This document shows, one piece after another, positions 7,190 through 12,668 of a DNA stretch of 12,668 bases. The position numbers were made by a program, and so were the translations under genes. Source of the DNA: Thermodesulfatator atlanticus (GTDB lineage: Bacteria > Desulfobacterota > Thermodesulfobacteria > Thermodesulfobacteriales > Thermodesulfatatoraceae); the NCBI GenBank assembly GCA_011321895.1, contig DROK01000090.1, forward strand, positions 1 to 12,668, in the 5' to 3' direction. How positions within the stretch are numbered: the stretch's first letter is position 1; the number at the start of each line of letters is the position of its first letter. The notes under the pieces are model-generated. The model was given only the letters and a program-made list of their open reading frames with translations, searched no databases and was not told the origin of the DNA.

Positions 7190-7616
7190 GAGGATTCTGG
7201 TCCTTAGGTTTCCCGCGGAAATCGTCGATCAACCCATCGTCTACCGCCTGGTAAAAGACTTTGATCTTTCTTTTAACATCCTCAAGGCCACCATTTTGCC
7301 GGGCAAAGAGGGCTTAATGATCATGGAACTGGCCGGGCATCCCAAAAATTTCAATAAGGGCCTGGCCTTTTTGCGCGATCTGGGCGTGGAAGTCAAGACT
7401 ATCGGGCAGGAGATCCAGCGCAACGCGGACAAATGTATCCATTGCGGCTTTTGCACAGCGGTGTGTCCGACCGGGGCCCTACACGTTAACCGTCAAACCA
7501 TGGAGATCGAATTTGACCCTGAGAGGTGTTCTGGATGTGAACTCTGTGTGACCACGTGTATCGTACGCGCCATGGAGGTGCGTTTCCGGAAAGAGATAGC
7601 TGAACTTGGTTATTGA
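7182..7616 (+). CDS. NIL-domain ferredoxin with two [4Fe-4S] motifs
   Basis: 144-aa protein with an N-terminal NIL-type ACT-like domain (about 1-78) and a C-terminal bacterial ferredoxin domain. Cluster motifs are Cys85-Cys88-Cys91-Cys95-Pro and Cys116-Cys119-Cys122-Cys126, the second followed by Ile instead of Pro. Relatives with this fusion are known in sulfide-dependent homocysteine synthesis in methanogens and anaerobes, where they are thought to handle electrons or sulfur. Here it sits between YcaO and MnmA: it overlaps YcaO by 8 nt, with GGAG five bases before the ATG, and shares the TGATG stop/start junction with mnmA. The likely role is Fe-S or sulfur supply, or electron transfer, to one of these neighbours; this is an inference. 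Confidence 0.9.
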   Translation: MYKRILVLRFPAEIVDQPIVYRLVKDFDLSFNILKATILPGKEGLMIMELAGHPKNFNKGLAFLRDLGVEVKTIGQEIQRNADKCIHCGFCTAVCPTGALHVNRQTMEIEFDPERCSGCELCVTTCIVRAMEVRFRKEIAELGY

Positions 7617-8674
7617 TGATAGCCGTTGCTTTGAGCGGGGGAGTTGATAGCGCCTTTGCCGCCCACCTCCTGCGGACTGAAGGACGAGAAATCTTCGGCC
7701 TCCTGGCCCTCTTCTCCCAGCCTCAACCGGAAAAGGAAATAGCCCGGGTCCAGAAAATATGTTCTTTCCTAAAAATTCCCCTGGAGGTCGTTGATCTCAG
7801 GCGGGAATTTGAGGAAAAAATCATCTCTTATTTCAAAGAGAGTTACCGCCGGGGACTGACCCCGAACCCCTGTATTATCTGTAACCGTGAGCTGAAGTTC
7901 GGCCTCCTCTTCTCCCGGGCCCGGGCCCTGGGAGCCCAGAAACTGGCTACCGGCCATTACGTGCGCACCTCTTTCAACCGGGAACTGGGCTGTTTCGAAC
8001 TCCTTAAGGGCCGTGACCGGCACAAAGACCAATCATATTTCCTGGCCCTCTTAACCCAGCAACAGCTGGCCTCAGCCGTGTTTCCCCTGGGTGACTGGGA
8101 GAAAGAAGAAGTGATCAAAGAAAGTGTAAAACTGGGCCTTTTTAATCTTACTTCTCCAGAGAGCCAGGAGATCTGTTTTATTCGAGGGGATTACCGCTCC
8201 CTTTTCCAGGCCGAAGACTTTCCTCCGGGCGAGATGGTCACCGTAGACGGCCGGGTGGTGGGCCGCCACCGGGGGCTTTACGCTTACACCATAGGGCAGA
8301 GGCGGGGGCTTGGAGTGCGGCTTGGGCGGCCCTATTACGTGGTGGCCATAGACGCTTCCCGTAACCGGATAATCATCGGCCCGAAAAAATTCCTCAAGCG
8401 AAGACGTTTCCTGGTCAAAAGTCCCCATTTCATCTGTCCTGCCTACCGGCAGGACCGGTTCGAAGCCCTGGTCCGGATACGTTACCGCCACCAGGAAGCC
8501 CCGGCAGAAATAATATTAAAAAATGACGCAGAGGCCGAGGTAACCTTTAAAAAACCCCAACAGGCTATCACCCCGGGGCAATTTGCCGTATTTTACGAAG
8601 GAGAAAAGGTCATGGGAGGCGGAGAAATCCGGCTGCCCGGAGGATTTACAAATGACCTGGATCTTCCCGATTAA
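7616..8674 (+). CDS. mnmA: tRNA-specific 2-thiouridylase MnmA, Cys-x-x-Cys (Fe-S) type
   Basis: Adenylates and thiolates U34 of Lys, Glu and Gln tRNAs to make s2U. The 352-aa protein has the PP-loop SGGVDS at residues 7-12, TPNPCIICNRELKFG at 82-96, TGHYVR, KDQSYFL and ESQEICFI. The expected catalytic cysteines are Cys89 and Cys187. E. coli MnmA has Asp at the first position of PNPDxxC, whereas here it is Cys86, giving the Cys-x-x-Cys plus distal Cys set reported to hold a [4Fe-4S] cluster in MnmA of some bacteria such as Thermus. I use the ATG at 7616, which overlaps the upstream TGA by one base; a TTG one codon earlier is possible. There is little ribosome site, so it is probably read by translational coupling. 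No cysteine desulfurase gene is nearby, which fits another sulfur source. Confidence 0.93.
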   Translation: MIAVALSGGVDSAFAAHLLRTEGREIFGLLALFSQPQPEKEIARVQKICSFLKIPLEVVDLRREFEEKIISYFKESYRRGLTPNPCIICNRELKFGLLFSRARALGAQKLATGHYVRTSFNRELGCFELLKGRDRHKDQSYFLALLTQQQLASAVFPLGDWEKEEVIKESVKLGLFNLTSPESQEICFIRGDYRSLFQAEDFPPGEMVTVDGRVVGRHRGLYAYTIGQRRGLGVRLGRPYYVVAIDASRNRIIIGPKKFLKRRRFLVKSPHFICPAYRQDRFEALVRIRYRHQEAPAEIILKNDAEAEVTFKKPQQAITPGQFAVFYEGEKVMGGGEIRLPGGFTNDLDLPD

Positions 8675-8680
8675 GGACAT

Positions 8681-9010
8681 ATGAAGCGCTGGGATTGGGA
8701 CCGAGAAAAACTCTGGGAAGAACTGGAGTACGACCAGGCGGAAATAGGGGAATTGCTGGCCGTATTTAAGGCGTCAAGCCAGCAATTACTGGCTGATATC
8801 AAAAGAGCCCTGGAAGCCGGGGCCCTTACGGAAGCCCGGGAAAAGGCCCACGCCCTGAAGGGGGCCTGTGGGACTATCTATTTCAGGGAAGGGGCCAGGC
8901 TGGCCCTTGGCCTGGAGCAGGCACCAGACCTTGATACCGCCAAAAAAATTTTTTCTTCCCTTTACAAACTGGTCGGCGAGTTTAATAAAGAATTAGACCG
9001 TTTCATCTAA
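8681..9010 (+). CDS. Stand-alone HPt (histidine phosphotransfer) protein
   Basis: Probable phosphorelay intermediate that carries a phosphate on His between response-regulator receivers. The 109-aa, almost all-helical protein has the HPt core KAHALKGACGTIYF, with phosphoacceptor His57 followed by Lys60-Gly61, and no other domain. The ATG at 8681 has AAGGA only three bases before it, a weak site. It starts six bases after mnmA and ends 23 bases before psd, so it lies within the operon, but no histidine kinase is in the window. A receiver protein at 12196 may be a partner, although it is 3 kb away and in another unit. A role linked to its neighbours is not evident. Confidence 0.8.
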   Translation: MKRWDWDREKLWEELEYDQAEIGELLAVFKASSQQLLADIKRALEAGALTEAREKAHALKGACGTIYFREGARLALGLEQAPDLDTAKKIFSSLYKLVGEFNKELDRFI

Positions 9011-9033
9011 ATCGTTTTCTCAGGGGACAGATA

Positions 9034-9684
9034 ATGATCAACAAGGCCGGTTTACCCTATATTCTGGTCCCGGGGATCTTGGGAAGCGTATTGGGGCATT
9101 TCTCCCAGAACAAAAAGATCCTCTACGGGGGTTTAGGGGCCGCTCTGGCTATGGCGTGGTTTTTTCGCGACCCGGACCGTTATCCTCCTTTTGACCGTGA
9201 GCTGATCGTATCCCCGGCGGACGGGCGGGTGGTTTCCATAAAACGGGTAAAAGAGGAACGGTTTCTCGAAAAAGACGCCTACCAGATCGGTATCTTCATG
9301 AACCTGTTTGACGTCCACGTAAACCGCGCCCCGGTTACCGGACGCGTCCTTGATATATGGTATGAACCGGGAAAGTTCCTGCCGGCAGACCGGGACGAAG
9401 CCTTTGCCAAGAACGAAAAACGTTTTTACGCCCTCGAGCGTTTGGACGGGGTACCTGTCCTCATGGTGCAGGTGGCTGGTCTTTTGGCCCGCCGTACCGT
9501 AAGTTTGGTGAATAAGGGAGACGAAGTATTAGCCAGTGAACGCCTTGGGCTTATCAAGTTTGGGTCCCGGGTGGAACTTTTTGTCCCCGCCGAGGAGGCC
9601 CGTTTACTGGTAAATATCGGTCACCGGGTGCGGGCCGGGGAAACGCCCATCGTCCTCTACCCCTGGCAAAAGAAAGATGTCTAA
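9034..9684 (+). CDS. psd: Phosphatidylserine decarboxylase, short (archaeal-like) form
   Basis: Converts phosphatidylserine to phosphatidylethanolamine at the inner membrane. The 216-aa precursor is of the short class. Residues about 7-43 give hydrophobic anchor segments, PADG at 61-64 supplies the Asp, and VHVNRAPVTG supplies His95. The self-cleavage site is Gly177-Ser178 (in KFGSRVELFVP): cleavage there gives a long beta chain and a short alpha chain whose Ser becomes the pyruvoyl group. The ATG follows GGGGA by six bases. It overlaps the next gene, pssA, by 8 nt; together they form the two last steps of phosphatidylethanolamine synthesis. Confidence 0.95.
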   Translation: MINKAGLPYILVPGILGSVLGHFSQNKKILYGGLGAALAMAWFFRDPDRYPPFDRELIVSPADGRVVSIKRVKEERFLEKDAYQIGIFMNLFDVHVNRAPVTGRVLDIWYEPGKFLPADRDEAFAKNEKRFYALERLDGVPVLMVQVAGLLARRTVSLVNKGDEVLASERLGLIKFGSRVELFVPAEEARLLVNIGHRVRAGETPIVLYPWQKKDV

Positions 9685-10420
9685 AAACAAAAGACGGGAA
9701 AAGAGACGCCAGATCCTCATTTTGCCGAGCCTTCTTACCACCGGCAACCTCTTTTGTGGTTTTTTTGCCCTGGTATCGGCCGTAGAGGGCCATTTTGGCC
9801 GGGCAAGCATTGCCATCCTGGTGGCCATCGTTTTTGACATCCTTGACGGTCGTATCGCCCGTTACACCAATACCACCAGCCGCTTCGGGCTCGAATACGA
9901 CTCCCTTTGTGACCTGGTCTCCTTTGGCACGGCTCCCGCTATCCTGGTCTATACCTATGCCCTGAAGTCTTACGGTCGTTACGGGTGGCTGGCGGCCTTC
10001 TTGTACGTGGCGACCGCGGCGTTGAGGCTTGCCAAATTTAATATTCAAAGCACCAAAGAACGGAATTATTTTTCCGGTCTGCCCAGTCCGGGAGCAGCCG
10101 GGTTAATCGCCTCCACCATCCTCTTTACCCTCTGGCTCGGGGTCTCTTACCCGGTAAGACATGTTGCCATTTTGGTAATGGTGTATATTATTTCTTACCT
10201 TATGGTGAGCGGTATCCCTTATTTTTCTTTCAAAAAAGTGGCCTTTGCCGAACGGCACCCCTTTTATTCACTGGTTATTTTTGTGCTTTTGCTAACGGTT
10301 ACCGCCGCCGAGCCGGTCTTGATCCTTTTCTGTGGCTTTCTCCTCTACGCCCTCTCCGGGCCTCTGCTTCTTGCCCTCCGCGCTAAGCGGGGGCGGGTTG
10401 CGGTTTCCAGCGAAATTTAA
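9677..10420 (+). CDS. pssA: CDP-diacylglycerol-serine O-phosphatidyltransferase
   Basis: Membrane enzyme that makes phosphatidylserine from CDP-diacylglycerol and serine, the substrate of the preceding psd product. The 247-aa protein begins with a basic segment (KNKRREKRRQ). It then shows the CDP-alcohol phosphotransferase motif with Asp54, Asp57, Gly58, Ala61, Arg62, Gly71, Asp75 and Asp79, and about six further hydrophobic segments to the C-terminus, as in the bacterial integral-membrane type. The ATG lies inside the end of psd (8-nt overlap) with only a weak GAAAG, so translation is probably coupled. The order psd, pssA, leuA is a familiar arrangement in many anaerobes. Confidence 0.95.
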   Translation: MSKNKRREKRRQILILPSLLTTGNLFCGFFALVSAVEGHFGRASIAILVAIVFDILDGRIARYTNTTSRFGLEYDSLCDLVSFGTAPAILVYTYALKSYGRYGWLAAFLYVATAALRLAKFNIQSTKERNYFSGLPSPGAAGLIASTILFTLWLGVSYPVRHVAILVMVYIISYLMVSGIPYFSFKKVAFAERHPFYSLVIFVLLLTVTAAEPVLILFCGFLLYALSGPLLLALRAKRGRVAVSSEI

Positions 10421-10436
10421 ATATCTGGTTTCCAGC
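10402..10436. repeat. Short direct repeat GGTTTCCAGC
   Basis: The 10-mer GGTTTCCAGC occurs at 10402-10411, in the last codons of pssA, and again at 10427-10436 in the pssA-leuA gap. It is followed by AGCCTCAGGCT, a tiny inverted repeat. It could be an operator pair before leuA, or chance. There is no leucine-rich leader peptide with an attenuator in this 60-base gap. Confidence 0.25.
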
Positions 10437-10480
10437 CTCAGGCTTAGGTTGTAAGCTTATTTCCCCAAGGAGGAAGCATT

Positions 10481-12133
10481 ATGATTTCAAGGGTTTATAT
10501 ATTTGACACTACGTTGCGGGATGGCGAACAATCGCCGGGAGTTTCCCTTTCGGTAGAAGATAAGAAAGAGATCGCCCGGGCGCTAGAAAGGCTCCGGGTA
10601 GACGTAATCGAAGCGGGTTTTCCCGTGGCCTCTCCAGGTGATTTTGAAGGGGTTAAGGCCATTGCCGAAACGGTAAAAGACGTCCAGGTAGCCGCCCTGG
10701 CCCGGGCCAACCCCAAGGATATTGACGTGGCCTGGGAGGCCATCAAAGGGGCCGCTACGCCCCGTATCCACACCTTCATAGCCACTTCTGACATCCATTT
10801 ACAGTATAAGTTGCGCAAGAGCCGCGAAGAGGTCTTAGCCCTGGCGGTGGAGGCGGTAAAATACGCCAAACGTTACACCCCCATCGTGGAATTTTCTGCC
10901 GAAGACGCCACCAGAAGCGACTGGGACTATCTGGCCGAAGTGGTGGTGGCGGTGACCAAGGCCGGGGCGGTGACGATTAATATTCCCGATACCGTTGGTT
11001 ACACTGTCCCCCAGGAATACTACGAGCTCATTCGTCACCTGGTAGAGGCCTTAAAGAAGGCGGACCTTTATCACCTCTTTGAAGAAGGAAAGGTCTGCTT
11101 CAGCGTCCATTGCCACAACGATCTGGGTTTGGCGGTAGCTAATTCCCTTTCCGCCCTGTTGGCCGGGGCCCGGCAGGTGGAATGCACCATAAACGGCATC
11201 GGAGAGAGGGCCGGCAACGCAGCCCTTGAAGAGATTGTCATGGCCCTGAAGACCAGGCAGGACTACTTCGCCCGGGTACTAGGCCAGCCCCTGGAGACCA
11301 GGATCGACACGCGCCAGATCGTGCCCACCAGTCAGCTTGTATCCCGGCTGACCGGCATGATCGTCCAGCCCAACAAGGCCATCGTAGGGGCCAACGCCTT
11401 CGCCCACGAATCCGGCATTCACGCCCACGGGGTAATCATGCACCGGGGCACCTATGAAATTATGGATCCCAAAGAGGTGGGCTGGACGGGTAGCGCTATC
11501 GTACTGGGCAAACATTCCGGGCGGCACGCCGTCCGCTTCAAGCTGGAGAGCCGGGGCTGGAAGCTCTCGGACGAAGACCTTTCCAGGATCTTTGAGCGTT
11601 TCCGCCAGGAGATAAAAGACGTGTTGCGTGCGGTAGCAGACGAATACCTGGAAGGGGTCCTGTTGGACGAGTTCTTGGGAGAAGAATACCGCTACGTAGT
11701 GAGTGCGGCCTACGTTTCAAGCCTTTACGGAGCTCCCTTAAATCCTCTGGCCCAGGTCCAGGTACTTGACCGGGAATACGGGGCCAAAAAGGCCATCCAG
11801 GTTGGGGTAGGTTCCGTGGACGCGGCCTTTAAGGCGGTTGCGCAAGCCCTGGGTTATCGCTTTCTGGGCAAAGAAGACAAAGAGCCTGTCTCAGACCACG
11901 ACCTGCGTCTGGTGGACTTTCACATCGACGCCGTGGGGAAAGGAACCGAATCCCTGGGGGTGTGCGGGGTGGTAATAGAGGATTACCAGGGGCAGCGTTC
12001 TGCAGGCCTGGGAAAGGACTATGATATCGTGGCGGCAGGGATCAAGGCCCTCATCAACGCCCTTAACCGTCTGGAGGCTTACCGCAGCAAGGGAGAGGAA
12101 TTAAAACGCAAACTGGCGGCCAAGGCCGCTTAA
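10481..12133 (+). CDS. leuA: 2-isopropylmalate synthase
   Basis: First committed enzyme of leucine synthesis: condenses acetyl-CoA with 2-oxoisovalerate. The 550-aa protein has the DRE-TIM catalytic barrel with FDTTLRDGEQSPG at 8-20, metal ligands Asp9, His210 and His212 (HCHNDLG), and Asn246 in GERAGN. A linker region with HESGIHAHG and GKHSGRHA follows, then a C-terminal LeuA dimer domain (about 400-550; DFHIDAVGKG through ALNRL) that in this family binds leucine for feedback inhibition. This full-length form with the allosteric domain argues against homocitrate or citramalate synthase, though citramalate synthase cannot be excluded completely. The start has AAGGAGG seven bases upstream, a strong site that allows independent translation; it lies 60 bases after pssA. 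Confidence 0.93.
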   Translation: MISRVYIFDTTLRDGEQSPGVSLSVEDKKEIARALERLRVDVIEAGFPVASPGDFEGVKAIAETVKDVQVAALARANPKDIDVAWEAIKGAATPRIHTFIATSDIHLQYKLRKSREEVLALAVEAVKYAKRYTPIVEFSAEDATRSDWDYLAEVVVAVTKAGAVTINIPDTVGYTVPQEYYELIRHLVEALKKADLYHLFEEGKVCFSVHCHNDLGLAVANSLSALLAGARQVECTINGIGERAGNAALEEIVMALKTRQDYFARVLGQPLETRIDTRQIVPTSQLVSRLTGMIVQPNKAIVGANAFAHESGIHAHGVIMHRGTYEIMDPKEVGWTGSAIVLGKHSGRHAVRFKLESRGWKLSDEDLSRIFERFRQEIKDVLRAVADEYLEGVLLDEFLGEEYRYVVSAAYVSSLYGAPLNPLAQVQVLDREYGAKKAIQVGVGSVDAAFKAVAQALGYRFLGKEDKEPVSDHDLRLVDFHIDAVGKGTESLGVCGVVIEDYQGQRSAGLGKDYDIVAAGIKALINALNRLEAYRSKGEELKRKLAAKAA

Positions 12134-12195
12134 TTGGCGGAAAACCTCAAAAATGTTATTTTTAAACAATCTCAATTTCATGACGTTTGGCTGTT

Positions 12196-12603
12196 ATGAC
12201 AAACCACAAAGACAAATTTCACGTTTTGATCGTAGAAGACGAAGAATTGATCGCCGAAATGTTGGCCGAATATTTTGCCCTGGTGGCTCCAGAAATTAAG
12301 CTTTCCTTTGCCAAAAGTTTGTATGAAGCGCGGACCCTCTTACAAAGAGACTCCTTTGACCTTTGCGTGGTTGATTGCAACCTCCCCGACGGTACGGCCT
12401 GTGACCTTTTCTTTGAAGGGGCCTTTCGTTGCCCCGTCGTGGTGACCACCGGGTACGTGGATGAACAGAAGTTTAGCCAGGTCAAAAAAGAGAGCAAAAT
12501 TCCCCTTCATCTCCTGCAAAAACCCTATCTTCCCGCTGACTTGTATCGCAAGGTTCGTGAATTACTGAAGATAAAAAATACGGGTAGAAAACAAGAGCGT
12601 TAG
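12196..12603 (+). CDS. Single-domain response regulator (receiver)
   Basis: CheY-like receiver of 135 aa with no output domain. The phosphorylation pocket is complete: acidic Glu14-Asp15-Glu16, phosphoacceptor Asp60 (VVDCNLPDG), Thr84/Thr85 in VTTGY, and Lys109 in LLQKPY. The ATG at 12196 is preferred; a TTG at 12187 is the only other in-frame start before a stop. Neither has a clear ribosome site, so the start is uncertain. About 62 bases separate it from leuA. Its stop codon TAG is followed directly by the ATG of an Hsp70-type gene, so these two are almost certainly translated together. It may be a shuttle partner of an HPt protein such as the one at 8681, but no kinase is visible. Confidence 0.88.
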   Translation: MTNHKDKFHVLIVEDEELIAEMLAEYFALVAPEIKLSFAKSLYEARTLLQRDSFDLCVVDCNLPDGTACDLFFEGAFRCPVVVTTGYVDEQKFSQVKKESKIPLHLLQKPYLPADLYRKVRELLKIKNTGRKQER

Positions 12604-12668
12604 ATGAAAAGGCGATTCGTAATAGGCATAGATTTAGGCACCACCAACTGTGCCCTGGCGTACGTTGA
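12604..12668 (+). CDS. Hsp70/DnaK-type ATPase, 5' end only
   Basis: The first 21 codons are visible (MKRRFVIGIDLGTTNCALAY then V), cut by the window end. VIGIDLGTTNCALAYV is the N-terminal phosphate-1 motif of the Hsp70 family. DnaK itself usually reads GIDLGTTNSCV, and the Cys-Ala-Leu-Ala-Tyr variant fits non-canonical Hsp70 homologues, so I do not call it dnaK. The ATG immediately follows the response-regulator stop. Function is likely ATP-driven chaperoning or an Hsp70-like accessory role. Confidence 0.8.
   Translation, partial: MKRRFVIGIDLGTTNCALAYV

Overview
The window is about 12.7 kb of compact bacterial chromosome with an ordinary housekeeping and stress gene set. There is no integrase, transposase, CRISPR array or tRNA. 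Lys/Glu-rich proteins, many Fe-S and radical proteins, two small heat-shock proteins and an MnmA with the Cys-x-x-Cys signature suggest an anaerobic, probably thermophilic bacterium, perhaps near Thermodesulfobacteriota. That placement is an inference from style and gene content; no marker gene here proves it.

Layout. The left third (6-3873, minus strand) is a three-gene operon, read right to left: a B12-binding radical SAM protein, a YfcE/MJ0936-type metallophosphoesterase, and a HyuA-like hydantoinase/oxoprolinase subunit. Gaps are about 27 nt and then a 17-nt overlap. Divergently, from a shared 176-bp promoter region, two small heat-shock (alpha-crystallin) genes run on the plus strand (4050-4949) and end at a clear hairpin terminator. 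Next comes a 500-bp gene-free stretch holding a fragment like a dispersed repeat, a 16-nt palindrome and a long imperfect hairpin, followed by a good promoter.

From 5465 to 12133 lies a long plus-strand run: YcaO-TPR ATPase, NIL-domain ferredoxin, MnmA, a lone HPt protein, phosphatidylserine decarboxylase (psd), phosphatidylserine synthase (pssA) and 2-isopropylmalate synthase (leuA). The first three overlap (8 nt, then 1 nt), as do psd and pssA (8 nt). A single-domain response regulator follows after a short gap and abuts (TAG then ATG) an Hsp70-type gene cut by the window end.

How they work together. pssA and psd make phosphatidylethanolamine, and leuA starts leucine synthesis. The most interesting unit is YcaO, NIL/ferredoxin and MnmA: an ATP-dependent amide-activating enzyme, a two-cluster Fe-S protein of a family tied to sulfur transfer, and an apparently Fe-S-type tRNA 2-thiouridylase. 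Together they suggest a sulfur-insertion module. The HPt and receiver proteins look like orphan parts of a phosphorelay.
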